Shown piece after piece: positions 37,449 through 46,402 of a stretch of DNA of 64,000 nucleotides. The notes beneath the pieces were generated by a model, which made no database searches, had not been told where the DNA came from, and saw only the letters and a program-made list of their open reading frames with translations. Each line of letters begins with the position of its first letter. The first letter of the stretch is position 1. The position numbers and the translations under genes were made by a program. Source of the stretch: a bacterium (GTDB taxonomy: Bacteria; Sysuimicrobiota; Sysuimicrobiia; Sysuimicrobiales; Segetimicrobiaceae). Location of the stretch: assembly GCA_035307765.1 (NCBI GenBank), contig DATGHU010000025.1, forward strand, positions 21,916 through 85,915, in the 5' to 3' direction.

Positions 37449-38783
37449 CTACCGCCGCTCAGGGTAGTACACCATCACAAAATATTTCAATGCGTATAAG
37501 TCGGTTGATTGGATTCCGTAGCCAAACGTGAAGTCGTAGTTCAGCTGGCGGCCGGCTCTCCCCGGAGGAGCATTCCCCGCTTCACAGTCCGGCGAGGTAC
37601 CTCCAGTTCCGTTCAGATTAGGCACACACTCCTCCCAATAGAAGAATGGCTGGAGATTCTGGAACGGTCCGGCCTTCCCTTGCATCATCAGTCGGGCATC
37701 GCCGGAACTGAGCTTTAGGTTTTCGAATAGCGTTCTCAGATCGTCCGGCGAATCAGGCAACCCCCAATGCTTGGTTTGCAGATACTGCACTTCGTTCATC
37801 GCCTCGACCCAGCGGTTTGCGGTCTGCCACAGCATGGCGCCTCCACTGATGAGTGGAGCTTTGATCCGAGTCGGGTGTCCAGGGCGGGGATAGGGGCGCC
37901 TCTCCTCGATCTCCACATTGCCGGTGACTCTGAAGGCATTCGAGGCCGCCAAATTCGCATCCGTCGGCCACGAGTTCCCAGTACTGCAGTCATAAACGGC
38001 CTTGTCCTTGGCCGGACCCTGAGTGTAGAGGACCACGTGCGGTCCGAGACCAACTGGGCAGTGCGGCGCCTCACCCCCGATCGGGCCATATTCCTTCGGG
38101 ACCATCGGCAATACGTAGTAGTAGGAGTCAAAGATTGTAGTGGCATCTGCCGAGCCCGAAGCGAACGAAAAAATTACCTTTCCGTGCAGACCTCCATCCG
38201 CGGCGGTCCAGTAATACGACAGCTGCGTGTTCTCAAAGGGAGCGACTGTGGCGCCGAAACTCGGCGCGACGTTGTCCGGGAGCATCCGATTCAGTCCCAC
38301 GTAGTAAAGGTTCCCCAGCGGGTTGCCCTGGCATAGCCCGCCAAACGACGCTCCCTGCGGCCCCAGAGCTCCGCAACTTGCGTCTTTCATCGGCGAGGCG
38401 GGAAGTTGCCAGTTGTCATGTCCCAGCCAACCACCTTTGTAGCGGTTCAGCGCTTTCACCCATTGCTGCGCGGTCGGGTAATCCATGGTGCCGTTCGGAC
38501 CAATTCCGCTGATTCCCATCTCGCGCGCGATCTTCTGTCCGTCTGCGCTGGCAGCGAAGTCGGCATCAGCCAGCCAGTAGACCTTATTGTTGGCGTCGTA
38601 CACGACCTGGCCGCCGTTTTGGGCCGTCAGCCCCCGACTCATGAGAGGCGTCGACTGACCGCGCGCCCAGCCGATGAAAACACCTGCCAGCACAAGACAG
38701 ACCGCCAGACAAAAGCTCGATGCGCGCACTCGCTTGGCGGGTTCGCCCAACCGCTTGGCCCTCGTTTCGGGCATGATCCTCAT
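37449..38783 (-). CDS. secreted DUF1566 (Lcl C-terminal-like) domain protein
   Basis: 444 residues. A basic N-terminus and a hydrophobic segment (about 22-40, SSFCLAVCLVLAGVFIGWA) indicate a signal peptide. Two DUF1566-type units follow, each with a VYDANNKVYWLADADFA or NLAASNAFRV-type start and a W-rich strand pattern (QWVKALNRYKGGWLGHDNWQLPASP, RWVEAMNEVQYLQTKHWGLPDSP), so an internal duplication is likely. The codon use is lower in GC than in the rest of the window. It is the only minus-strand gene in this part and probably cargo of the island. Confidence 0.8.
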   Translation of the reverse strand: MRIMPETRAKRLGEPAKRVRASSFCLAVCLVLAGVFIGWARGQSTPLMSRGLTAQNGGQVVYDANNKVYWLADADFAASADGQKIAREMGISGIGPNGTMDYPTAQQWVKALNRYKGGWLGHDNWQLPASPMKDASCGALGPQGASFGGLCQGNPLGNLYYVGLNRMLPDNVAPSFGATVAPFENTQLSYYWTAADGGLHGKVIFSFASGSADATTIFDSYYYVLPMVPKEYGPIGGEAPHCPVGLGPHVVLYTQGPAKDKAVYDCSTGNSWPTDANLAASNAFRVTGNVEIEERRPYPRPGHPTRIKAPLISGGAMLWQTANRWVEAMNEVQYLQTKHWGLPDSPDDLRTLFENLKLSSGDARLMMQGKAGPFQNLQPFFYWEECVPNLNGTGGTSPDCEAGNAPPGRAGRQLNYDFTFGYGIQSTDLYALKYFVMVYYPERR

Positions 38784-39069
38784 ACCCCACGCTCCTTAAC
38801 GGGTATCTCCTACATCCTGTGCCAGGAAGACCGCGCTGCGCTTTCCCAGGAAGCCCAGGTGAAGCTGGAGCCGGAGGACAAACCATCACGTAGAACGCGG
38901 AATTTCAATTTTGCTCCCTGAACTCCTTCCACCGGAGCAACCTGCCCGACCTCCGACCTGGCAGTCCCCACGAAGGCCGTTCGCGTTCTCATGGGATCTC
39001 CCGCATCCGACATGGCCGCGTTGGCAGCCGATTTCTCGGACACCGTCTCCCCCCCCCTGTGGCTGACGA
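38784..39069 (+). other. upstream region of the DUF1566 gene, no gene seen
   Basis: This stretch should hold the minus-strand promoter of the DUF1566 gene and possibly further eroded recombinase sequence. No reading frame is convincing. Confidence 0.4.
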
Positions 39070-39418
39070 CTTTTGCAGCATCGAGGCGAAGAGGAAACTC
39101 GGCAATATCAAATCCGCGATTGAGCAAGCCCGACGCCGACAACCAAAGCCATCCTCGAATCCGAGCGCAAGGTCTCCGAGTGTGACGCCGCGCTCCGATC
39201 GCAGGGCCAGCGGAAGGTTGTGTATCTCCCGGCGTCGTTGAGGCTTGCCTTCGTGACCTGAAGGGATCGCTTGAGGAGGACCCTGACTACGCCAGGGATC
39301 TACTGGCAAAACTTTTGGGCGACATCACGCTCCGCAGGAGGGGAAGCGCCTCTACGCGGATATGCGGGGGAATCTCCCCGGCCCGTTGGATCTCGGGGAC
39401 GAGGATTTGCGACAAACG
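39070..39418 (+). pseudogene. decayed C-terminal part of a serine site-specific recombinase
   Basis: Four short segments in successive frames read like the end of a large serine recombinase: KRKLGNIKSAIEQ (near 39090), KAILESERKVSECDAAL and QRKVVYLPAS (39145-39235), EACLRDLKGSLEEDPDYARDLLAKLLGDITLRR (39240-39335), and GKRLYADMRGNLPGPLDLGDED (39341-39405). The last one matches the typical VAEMRGNL ending of that family. Each shift is one base back. The remnant runs up to the 3' end of tRNA-Leu, the usual place of an integrase next to its attachment site. Confidence 0.6.
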
Positions 39419-39505
39419 TGGTGCCGGAGGAGGGACTCGAACCCCCACGGGCGTGAGCCCAGGCGATTTTGAGTCGCCATCGTCTGCCGATTCCGACACT
39501 CCGGC
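39419..39505 (-). tRNA. tRNA-Leu (anticodon CAA)
   Basis: The minus strand folds as a class II tRNA of 87 bases: acceptor GCCGGAG/CTCCGGC, anticodon stem GGCGA/TCGCC around loop CTCAAAA (anticodon CAA), a long variable arm, T arm GGGGGTTCGAGTCCC, discriminator A and an encoded CCA (39419-39421). The serine-recombinase remnant touches its 3' end. Confidence 0.93.
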
Positions 39506-39600
39506 ACGCCGTGTCGTCAGTATCGTAGCACCTGCGGTCGGGGCGCTCAAGGGCGGCGCCCACGGATCCGGGGGGCGCCGGACGCCCGCGGTGCGCATGC

Positions 39601-39606
39601 TATAAT
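39601..39606 (+). promoter_or_regulatory. -10 box of polA (leaderless arrangement)
   Basis: TGCTATAAT with a perfect TATAAT at 39601-39606, 9 bases before ATG 39616. With start of transcription about 7 bases downstream of the box, the leader would be 0-3 bases. No Shine-Dalgarno is visible. I see no good -35 match; the TGC extension may compensate. Confidence 0.65.
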
Positions 39607-39615
39607 CGTCCCGAG

Positions 39616-42255
39616 ATGTTTTCATCCCCCCGCCAGCCCCTCCTCGTGCTGATCGATGCGAACGGGCTCGTCTACCGGGCGTTTTTTGCCCTTCCGTACT
39701 TCACGACCAGCGACGGTCAGCCGACCAACGCCGTCTACGGCTTCACCACGATGCTGCTGAAAGTGCTCGAGGAGAAGTCCCCCGAGTACGTCGCCGTCGC
39801 GTTCGACAAGCCCGGCCCCACCTTCCGCCACGAGGCGTATGCGGAGTACAAGGCGACCCGGCGGAAGATGCCCGATGACCTGCGCCCGCAGATCGGGATG
39901 GCCAAAGAGGTTGTCGAGGCGCTCCAGTTGCCGATCTTCGAAGTGGCCGGATTCGAAGCCGATGACGTCATCGGGGCGCTCGCCCGGCAGGCAGAGGCGC
40001 AGGGGATCGATGTCCTGATTGTCACCGGGGATCTCGACGCCCTGCAGCTGGTCTCCCCCCACACGCAAGTCATGATGACCGCCCGGGGCATCACCGAGAC
40101 CACGGTGTACGATGAGGCAGCGGTCCAAGAGCGATTTGGGATCGCCCCCCGTCAGATTCCGGATCTCAAAAGCCTGAAGGGCGACCCGACCGACAACATC
40201 CCCGGCGTGCCCGGAGTGGGGGAGAAGACCGCGAGCCGTCTGCTGAGACAGTATCCGACCGTCGAGGCACTGCTGGACGCCGTGGGCGACATCCGCGAGG
40301 CGAAGCTTCGGGAGCGGCTCCAGGAGCACCGGGAGCAAATTCTGCAAAGCAAACACCTGGCGACGATCGTCACCGAACTCGACAACGTTCGGCTCGACCC
40401 CGAGTTCCTCCGGCGGCGGCCGCCCGATGCCGAGCAGATCAAAGTCCTCTTCACCAGCTTGGAGTTTAAGACGCTGCTGGAGCGGCTGGGGGTGGGGGCG
40501 CCGACTCCCCAGAAGAGCGGCGCCTACGAGATCGTGGACCGCAACGGCCTCCCGCGGGTGCTGGCCCATGCCACCCGGCTCGCGATCTCCCCCGTCGCCG
40601 ATGCCGGACATCCCCTCCTCTCGGCGATGCGGGGGATCGCGGTGTCGACCAAGGCGGGGGAGGCGGCGTACATCGCGATTGAGGGCGCCGTTCCGGTAGC
40701 GCTCGCCGAGATCCTGGAGCGGGCGGACCTGCCGAAGCTCTGCGAGGACGCCAAACGCGATCGCCTCCTCCTCGAGGGGGCCGGGGTCCACCCCCGGGGG
40801 TGCGCGTTCGACATTTCGCTGGCCTCCTACCTCCTGGATCCCGGCAAGCGCACCCACACGCTCCAGAGCGCGGCCTGGCAGTACCTGGGATGGCGGCTCG
40901 GGGGCGCGGCGGGCACGGACGCCCTCCCCCTCGGGCAGACCTCGGACGAACTCGCCGCTGAGCAGGCGGACATGATCGGCCGGCTGAGCGAGGTGCTCGA
41001 GGCGCGCCTCCGGGAACGTGAGCTCCTCGCGCTCTACCGGGAGATCGAGTTTCCGCTGGTCGAGGTGCTGGCGCGGATGGAGACGGTCGGGGTCGCGATC
41101 GATGCCGAGGCGCTCGCGGCCCTGTCCACGACCCTGCGCGGGCGGATCGCGGCGTTGACCGAGGAGATCTACCGGCTCGCGGGGACCGAGTTCAACATCG
41201 GGTCGCCGAAGCAGCTGGCGTTCGTGCTGTTCGAGAAGCTGCAGCTCCCGGCGCTCAAGCGCACCAAGACGGGGTACTCCACCGACGCCGAGGTGCTCGA
41301 GCAGTTGGCCCCCCAGCACGAGGTCGTGGCCCGGATCCTCGAGTACCGGGAGCTGAGCAAGTTGCTCAGCACCTACGTGGACGTGCTGCCGGGGTTGATC
41401 AACCCGCGCACCGGGCGCCTGCATACGACCTTCAACCAGACCGTTGCCAGCACCGGGCGCGTGATCACCACCGACCCCAATCTCCAGAACATCCCGATCC
41501 GGACCGACGCCGGCCAGCAGATCCGGCGGGCATTCGTCCCGGGTCGGCCCGGCTGCGCCCTGCTCTCGGCGGACTACGACCAGATCGAGCTCCGGGTGCT
41601 CGCGCACATCACCGGCGATTCCGGGCTGCTCGAGGCCTTTCGACGCGGCGACGACATCCACGCGGTCACCGCGGCGGAGGTCTTTGGCGGGACCGCCGAC
41701 GGGGTCAGCGCGGACCAGCGGCGGCTGGCCAAGGTCTTCAACTACGGTATCGCCTACGGCATCAGCGACTTCGGGCTCGCCTCTCAGCTGGGCATCGGCC
41801 GGGCCGAGGCGCAACAGTTTATGGACACCTACTTCGCCCGATACCCCAAGGTGGCGGAGTACATGCGGACGACCGTCGAGCTGGCGCGCCGCCAAGGGTA
41901 CGTTACCACCCTCCTCAACCGGCGCCGCTACCTTCCCGACATCCTGAGCCGGAACCGCGTGATCCGCGAGGCGGCGGAACGGATTGCGATCAACGCCCCG
42001 ATCCAGGGGACGGCCGCGGACATCATCAAGATCGCGATGCTGCGGGTGCACCGCGACCTCCTTCCCGAGGCCGCGGGCCTCGAGATGATCCTCCAGATCC
42101 ACGATGAGCTGCTGTTCGAGCTCCCCCAGACGATGGTCGCGGACGTCGCGCCGCACATCCGCCGGATCATGGGGCAAGCGGTCGAGTTGGCGGTCCCCCT
42201 CGCCGTCAGCATCGCCTCCGGTCCCAACTGGCAGGATCTCACGGACGTCGGATGA
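39616..42255 (+). CDS. polA: DNA polymerase I
   Basis: Repair polymerase, 879 residues. The 5'-3' exonuclease domain (about 1-290) has LIDANGLVYRAFFA, FEADDVIGALA and GVPGVGEKTASRLL. The middle domain (about 300-480) lacks the DxE metal motif of the 3'-5' exonuclease, so proofreading is probably absent. The polymerase domain has motif A SADYDQIELRVLAHI (about 651), O-helix RRLAKVFNYGIAYG and motif C QIHDELLFELP. Tyr710 lies where E. coli Phe762 is found (Lys706 and Tyr714 align with Lys758 and Tyr766). In other Pol I proteins Tyr at this place raises dideoxynucleotide use. The stop overlaps coaE (ATGA). Confidence 0.97.
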   Translation: MFSSPRQPLLVLIDANGLVYRAFFALPYFTTSDGQPTNAVYGFTTMLLKVLEEKSPEYVAVAFDKPGPTFRHEAYAEYKATRRKMPDDLRPQIGMAKEVVEALQLPIFEVAGFEADDVIGALARQAEAQGIDVLIVTGDLDALQLVSPHTQVMMTARGITETTVYDEAAVQERFGIAPRQIPDLKSLKGDPTDNIPGVPGVGEKTASRLLRQYPTVEALLDAVGDIREAKLRERLQEHREQILQSKHLATIVTELDNVRLDPEFLRRRPPDAEQIKVLFTSLEFKTLLERLGVGAPTPQKSGAYEIVDRNGLPRVLAHATRLAISPVADAGHPLLSAMRGIAVSTKAGEAAYIAIEGAVPVALAEILERADLPKLCEDAKRDRLLLEGAGVHPRGCAFDISLASYLLDPGKRTHTLQSAAWQYLGWRLGGAAGTDALPLGQTSDELAAEQADMIGRLSEVLEARLRERELLALYREIEFPLVEVLARMETVGVAIDAEALAALSTTLRGRIAALTEEIYRLAGTEFNIGSPKQLAFVLFEKLQLPALKRTKTGYSTDAEVLEQLAPQHEVVARILEYRELSKLLSTYVDVLPGLINPRTGRLHTTFNQTVASTGRVITTDPNLQNIPIRTDAGQQIRRAFVPGRPGCALLSADYDQIELRVLAHITGDSGLLEAFRRGDDIHAVTAAEVFGGTADGVSADQRRLAKVFNYGIAYGISDFGLASQLGIGRAEAQQFMDTYFARYPKVAEYMRTTVELARRQGYVTTLLNRRRYLPDILSRNRVIREAAERIAINAPIQGTAADIIKIAMLRVHRDLLPEAAGLEMILQIHDELLFELPQTMVADVAPHIRRIMGQAVELAVPLAVSIASGPNWQDLTDVG

Positions 42256-42881
42256 ACCGCGGCCCCGCGCGGATCGGATTGACCGGCGGCATCGCCAGCG
42301 GCAAGAGCCTGGTCGCGCGGCTCTTTCGCGAGTTAGGAGCGGCGGTCGTGGACGCGGACGCGATCGCGCGAGAGGTGGTGGCGCCGGGGGGCCCGGCGTA
42401 CGACGGCGTGGTGCGGACGTTCGGCCAGGGAATCGTCCGCCCGGACGGGACACTCGACCGCAGCGCGCTGGCCGGGCGGATCTTCGCGGATCCGTCCGCT
42501 CGCCGCGAGCTCAACGCGCTCACGCACCCGCACATCCGCCGCTGGATGGCGGCGGAGGCCGCCCGTCTCGCCGCGGCCCCCGGCATCGACGTGATCATCT
42601 TCGACATCCCGTTGCTGCTGGACACGACCGACGGGCGCGACCTCGATCTCAACGGGATCATCGTCGTCGCCGCGGACGATGGGACCCGCGTCTCCCGGCT
42701 GATGGCCCGCGACGGCATCCCCGAGGCCGACGCCCGGCGCCGCGTGTCCGCGCAGATGCCGCTACGGGAGAAAGTGGTCCGCGCCGACTGGGTGATCGAC
42801 AACAGCGGCTCGCCCGCGCGTACGCGCGAGCAAGTCGAGGCGGTGTGGGAGGTGATCCGCCGGCGCCGCGGAGAGGCGTAG
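42252..42881 (+). CDS. coaE: dephospho-CoA kinase
   Basis: Final step of CoA synthesis: phosphorylation of the 3'-OH of dephospho-CoA. 209 residues; P-loop GLTGGIASGKSLVARLF (about 10-25), VVDADAIAREVV, then the lid and the CoA-binding segment FDIPLLLDT. The ATG overlaps the polA stop, the usual polA-coaE neighbourhood. Confidence 0.95.
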   Translation: MNRGPARIGLTGGIASGKSLVARLFRELGAAVVDADAIAREVVAPGGPAYDGVVRTFGQGIVRPDGTLDRSALAGRIFADPSARRELNALTHPHIRRWMAAEAARLAAAPGIDVIIFDIPLLLDTTDGRDLDLNGIIVVAADDGTRVSRLMARDGIPEADARRRVSAQMPLREKVVRADWVIDNSGSPARTREQVEAVWEVIRRRRGEA

Positions 42882-42953
42882 AGCCGCTCCCACATCCGCG
42901 GCAGGCCCTGCGCAGGTCGGCCATTCCTGGAGCCGTGCTTCCGCGGTGCTGTA

Positions 42954-42970
42954 GGGGACCCGTGGTCCCC
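42954..42970 (+). promoter_or_regulatory. palindrome in the -35 region of uvrB
   Basis: GGGGACC-CGT-GGTCCCC is a perfect 7-base inverted repeat with a 3-base centre. It ends 16 bases before the -10 box and so covers the -35 position, where a repressor would block polymerase. A LexA-like operator for uvrB is possible, but the sequence differs from the LexA sites I know. Confidence 0.45.
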
Positions 42971-42986
42971 CTCCGAGGGTGCATGG

Positions 42987-42992
42987 TATAAT
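42987..42992 (+). promoter_or_regulatory. -10 box of uvrB (leaderless arrangement)
   Basis: TGGTATAAT with TATAAT at 42987-42992, 8 bases before ATG 43001. The transcript should begin at or next to the ATG. No ribosome-binding site is visible. Confidence 0.65.
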
Positions 42993-43000
42993 AAAGCGAT

Positions 43001-46000
43001 ATGCCCACCTTCAAGATGGTGACCGAGCAATCCCCGGCCGGCGACCAGGCGGCGGCGATCGGCAAGCTGAGCGAGGGCATCCGGCGCGGCGATCGGTACC
43101 AGACGCTCCTCGGCGTGACCGGGTCGGGTAAGAGCGTCGTCGCCAGCACGCCGGTGTTCCTGAAGCAGGGCCAGCGCATCGCGCTGGAATCCATCGGTAG
43201 GGTGATCGACCGGCTCATCGACCGGGCGTCCTCGCGGGTCAGGCGGGAGGCGGACAGCGAGATCCTCGATCGGAGCGATCTCTCCGAGCCGATCGAGGCG
43301 TGGAGCTTCGACCCGCGCAGCGGACGGGCATCGTGGAAACCCGTCCGGCAGGTGCTCCGCCACCGATCGCCCGAGACGCTCTGGGCACTCTCGACCGTCT
43401 GCGGGCGATCGGTGACCGTGACCGGGGATCACAATTTCTTCGTGCTCAGGGGCGAACGCCTTCATCTCCTGCGCACCGAAGAGATCAGACCCGGCGATCG
43501 CGTCCCGCTGCCGCGCTGCCTCCCGGGGCCGCAGGATCCCCTCTCCGAACTCTCCGCCGCCGGGCCCGCATCGCTGGAGCGCTGGACGGGGCCCGAGTTC
43601 CCGCATTCGTCCCCGGTGGCGGCGGCCCGGCCGGCCGCGGCGCGGCCCGGGGAGCGCGTCCCGCTCGCATCCGGGCGATACGCTGCGGCGGTGCTCCCCC
43701 CGCCCGATGCCGACCTGACGGGCGGCGCGGACGCACGATCGAAGCGCCTACCATCGTTTTGGCCTCAACTCTCGAACGCGCACCTCGCCCAGATGCTCCG
43801 GGCGTACTTCGCCGCCGACGGGGAGGTCGACGGGGGCGCGGTGACGTGCGTGGTGGGGAGCCGCGCGCTGGCGTCGGATCTGTGCTTCGCCCTCCTGCGG
43901 TTCGGGATCGTCGCGCGGATGCGCGCGGGAGCGCCGGGGCCGGCACGGGAAACCCCGCAGCGGTCCTGGAGCGTGTGCGTCTCCGGACCATCGTTCCTTC
44001 GGAGGTTTCACGACGCGATGGGGTTCCCGGCCGGGGGAACGCGCACCCGGCTCGAGACCGCGCTGCATCGGGGCGAGCACACGAACGCCGGGTTCCTCCC
44101 CGCCGGCGGCGGTGAGGTGCCTGGACGGTGTGAGGCCCCCGGCCACACGAGCGAGGAAATGGCGGGGCGCATGCCCTCCTGGACTCCCGTGCGGTCGTTG
44201 GAGAGGGTTCCGGGCGAGGCCTACGTGTACGATCTGGCGGTCGAGGAGAACGAAACGTTCCTCGCCGGCTGGGGCGGTTTGTTCGTCCACAATACCTATA
44301 CGATGGCCCGGGTGATCGAGCAGATCGAACGGCCCACCCTCATCCTTGCGCACAACAAGACGCTGGCCGCCCAGCTCTACGGGGAGTTTCGCCAGTATTT
44401 CCCCGAGAACGCCGTGCGGTACTTCGTCTCCTACTACGATTACTACCAGCCGGAGGCGTACGTCCCGCAGACCGACTTGTACATCGCCAAGGACGCGTCG
44501 ATCAACGACGAGATCGACCGCCTCCGGCATGCCTCGACCAAAGCGTTGATGGAGCGCCGGGACGTGATCATCGTCGCCTCCGTCTCGTGCATCTACGGCT
44601 TGGGCTCACCGCAGGACTATCAGGATGTGATGCTCTTCCTGCGCACGGGCGAGGTCCGCTCCCGCGACGAGATCCTGCGGCGGTTGGTGGATGTGCAATA
44701 CGAGCGGAATGACATCGACTTCGCCCGCGGACGGTTTCGGGTGCGCGGGGATGTGATCGAGATCTTCCCCGCCTACGAGGATCGGGCGGTGCGGGTGGAG
44801 TTGTTCGGCGACCAGGTGGAGCGCATCCTGGAGGTCGATCCGCTGACCGCCGAGGTGCTGGCGGTCAAGCCGGCGGTGGCGATCTGGCCGGCCAAACACT
44901 GGGTGACGACCGACGCGAAGATGGCGGCGGCGCTCGGCCGCATCGAGGCGGAGCTGGCGGAGCGCACGCAGTGGTTTAAGGATCGGGGCAAGCTCCTCGA
45001 GGCGCAGCGGTTGGAGTTCCGGACGAAGTACGATCTGGAGATGCTGCGGGAGGTGGGGTACTGTCCGGGGATCGAGAACTACTCGCGGCATCTGTCCGGC
45101 CGGGCCGAGGGCGAGCGCCCGGGGTGCCTGCTCGACTACTTCCCCGCGGATTTCCTGGCGATGATCGACGAATCCCACGTCACGGTCCCCCAGGTTCGGG
45201 GGATGCACGAGGGCGACCGGGCGCGCAAGCGGAACCTCATCGAGTTCGGCTTCCGGCTGCCGTCGGCGTACGACAACCGCCCGCTGACGTTTGCGGAGTT
45301 CAGCGGCCTGGTCCCCCAGGTGGTGTTTGTCTCCGCGACCCCCAGTCCGTTCGAACTCGGGGTCAGCGCGCAGACCGTCGAGCAGATCGTCCGGCCGACC
45401 GGGTTGGTCGATCCTCAGGTCGAGGTGCGGCCGGCCCGCGGGCAGGTGGATGACCTGATCGGCGAGATCAAGGCGCAGGCCGCCAAAAGCGAGCGCACGC
45501 TCGTCACCACGCTGACCAAGCGGATGGCCGAGGACCTCACCGACTACCTCCAGGAACTCGGGATGAAGGTGCACTATCTCCACTCGGAGGTGGAGACTCT
45601 GCAGCGGGTGCAGATCCTGAAGGACCTGCGGCTCGGCACCTACGACGTGCTCGTCGGCATCAACCTCCTCCGCGAGGGACTCGACCTCCCCGAGGTGTCC
45701 CTGGTCGCGATCCTCGACGCCGACAAAGAGGGGTACCTGCGGTCGGAGACGAGCTTGATCCAGACGATGGGCCGCGCGGCGCGGAACCTGGGCGGCCGGG
45801 TCGTGCTCTACGCCGACGAGGTCACGGAGTCGATGCGCAAGGCGATCCACGAGACCAACCGACGGCGCGCCATCCAGATTCAGTACAACGCGGATCACGG
45901 GATCACGCCGCACACGATCGTGAAGCCGATTCGCGACTTCATCGACCTGGCGGCGGTGGCGGAAGAAGGCGCCGCGTACGAGCCGGCGGAAGGGGCCGTG

Positions 46001-46318
46001 CTCACCGCGGCCGAACTGATCGGCCTCGCCGAACACCAGCACGCATCCGTTCCGTGGGACATCGCCCGGCTCCTGATGTTGAGCCCGGGAGAGCTGGAGC
46101 GGACGGTTGAGGCGCTCGAGCGGGAGATGCGCAAGGCCGCCGGGGAGCTGCAGTTCGAGAAGGCGGCGGTGCTGCGGGATCAGATCCAGGAGCTGCGGAA
46201 GGGGCTGGGGGAACCGTTCTTTGCGGGAGGCCGGCCCGCCCGGGCGAGGGGAGGGCGCCGCGGCGCCGCCGGATCGTCCCGGGGCGGCCCGAGACGAAAC
46301 ACGTCGCCCCGTGGGTAA
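43001..46318 (+). CDS. uvrB: excinuclease ABC subunit B with an in-frame intein
   Basis: DNA-damage verification helicase of the UvrABC system. The reading frame codes for 1105 residues, and UvrB usually has 660-700. Residues 1-44 end in the Walker A sequence GVTGSGK; residues 45-431 are the intein; residue 432 onward resumes with [10 protein letters not shown]. After splicing, a 718-residue UvrB with intact GVTGSGKT is formed. The C-extein has [12 protein letters not shown] (beta-hairpin), [19 protein letters not shown] (motif II), [12 protein letters not shown] (III), [13 protein letters not shown] and QTMGRAARN (V, VI), and a C-terminal UVR motif [24 protein letters not shown] for UvrC binding. 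The ATG is preceded closely by a TATAAT box. Confidence 0.95.
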   Translation: MPTFKMVTEQSPAGDQAAAIGKLSEGIRRGDRYQTLLGVTGSGKSVVASTPVFLKQGQRIALESIGRVIDRLIDRASSRVRREADSEILDRSDLSEPIEAWSFDPRSGRASWKPVRQVLRHRSPETLWALSTVCGRSVTVTGDHNFFVLRGERLHLLRTEEIRPGDRVPLPRCLPGPQDPLSELSAAGPASLERWTGPEFPHSSPVAAARPAAARPGERVPLASGRYAAAVLPPPDADLTGGADARSKRLPSFWPQLSNAHLAQMLRAYFAADGEVDGGAVTCVVGSRALASDLCFALLRFGIVARMRAGAPGPARETPQRSWSVCVSGPSFLRRFHDAMGFPAGGTRTRLETALHRGEHTNAGFLPAGGGEVPGRCEAPGHTSEEMAGRMPSWTPVRSLERVPGEAYVYDLAVEENETFLAGWGGLFVHNTYTMARVIEQIERPTLILAHNKTLAAQLYGEFRQYFPENAVRYFVSYYDYYQPEAYVPQTDLYIAKDASINDEIDRLRHASTKALMERRDVIIVASVSCIYGLGSPQDYQDVMLFLRTGEVRSRDEILRRLVDVQYERNDIDFARGRFRVRGDVIEIFPAYEDRAVRVELFGDQVERILEVDPLTAEVLAVKPAVAIWPAKHWVTTDAKMAAALGRIEAELAERTQWFKDRGKLLEAQRLEFRTKYDLEMLREVGYCPGIENYSRHLSGRAEGERPGCLLDYFPADFLAMIDESHVTVPQVRGMHEGDRARKRNLIEFGFRLPSAYDNRPLTFAEFSGLVPQVVFVSATPSPFELGVSAQTVEQIVRPTGLVDPQVEVRPARGQVDDLIGEIKAQAAKSERTLVTTLTKRMAEDLTDYLQELGMKVHYLHSEVETLQRVQILKDLRLGTYDVLVGINLLREGLDLPEVSLVAILDADKEGYLRSETSLIQTMGRAARNLGGRVVLYADEVTESMRKAIHETNRRRAIQIQYNADHGITPHTIVKPIRDFIDLAAVAEEGAAYEPAEGAVLTAAELIGLAEHQHASVPWDIARLLMLSPGELERTVEALEREMRKAAGELQFEKAAVLRDQIQELRKGLGEPFFAGGRPARARGGRRGAAGSSRGGPRRNTSPRG
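43133..44293 (+). mobile_element. UvrB intein (387 residues), single LAGLIDADG-type motif visible
   Basis: Block A starts [21 protein letters not shown] with Ser1 in place of the common Cys. Block B is [13 protein letters not shown] with the TxxH motif. An endonuclease-like part follows: [18 protein letters not shown] resembles a dodecapeptide with the acidic residue kept, then [12 protein letters not shown] and [12 protein letters not shown] as in DOD-type inserts; a second clear dodecapeptide is not seen. Block F is [18 protein letters not shown] and the end is GGLFVHN, with penultimate His and terminal Asn. The +1 extein residue is Thr432. Removal restores the P-loop exactly, which defines both borders at base level. 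Confidence 0.92.
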
Positions 46319-46402
46319 GGAGTCGTGGCCGAGGGCGGCCCCGACCCCTGATTGGCGTCCGCGTGGCTGCGCGCGGTAGTAAACCGGACCCGGGAGTCGT
46401 CC

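Noticed and set aside
39315..39605. Reading frame across the tRNA-Leu gene giving a GGTRTPTGV-type peptide
   Set aside because: This is the well-known spurious peptide read through the antisense of a Leu/Ser tRNA; the DNA folds as a tRNA.
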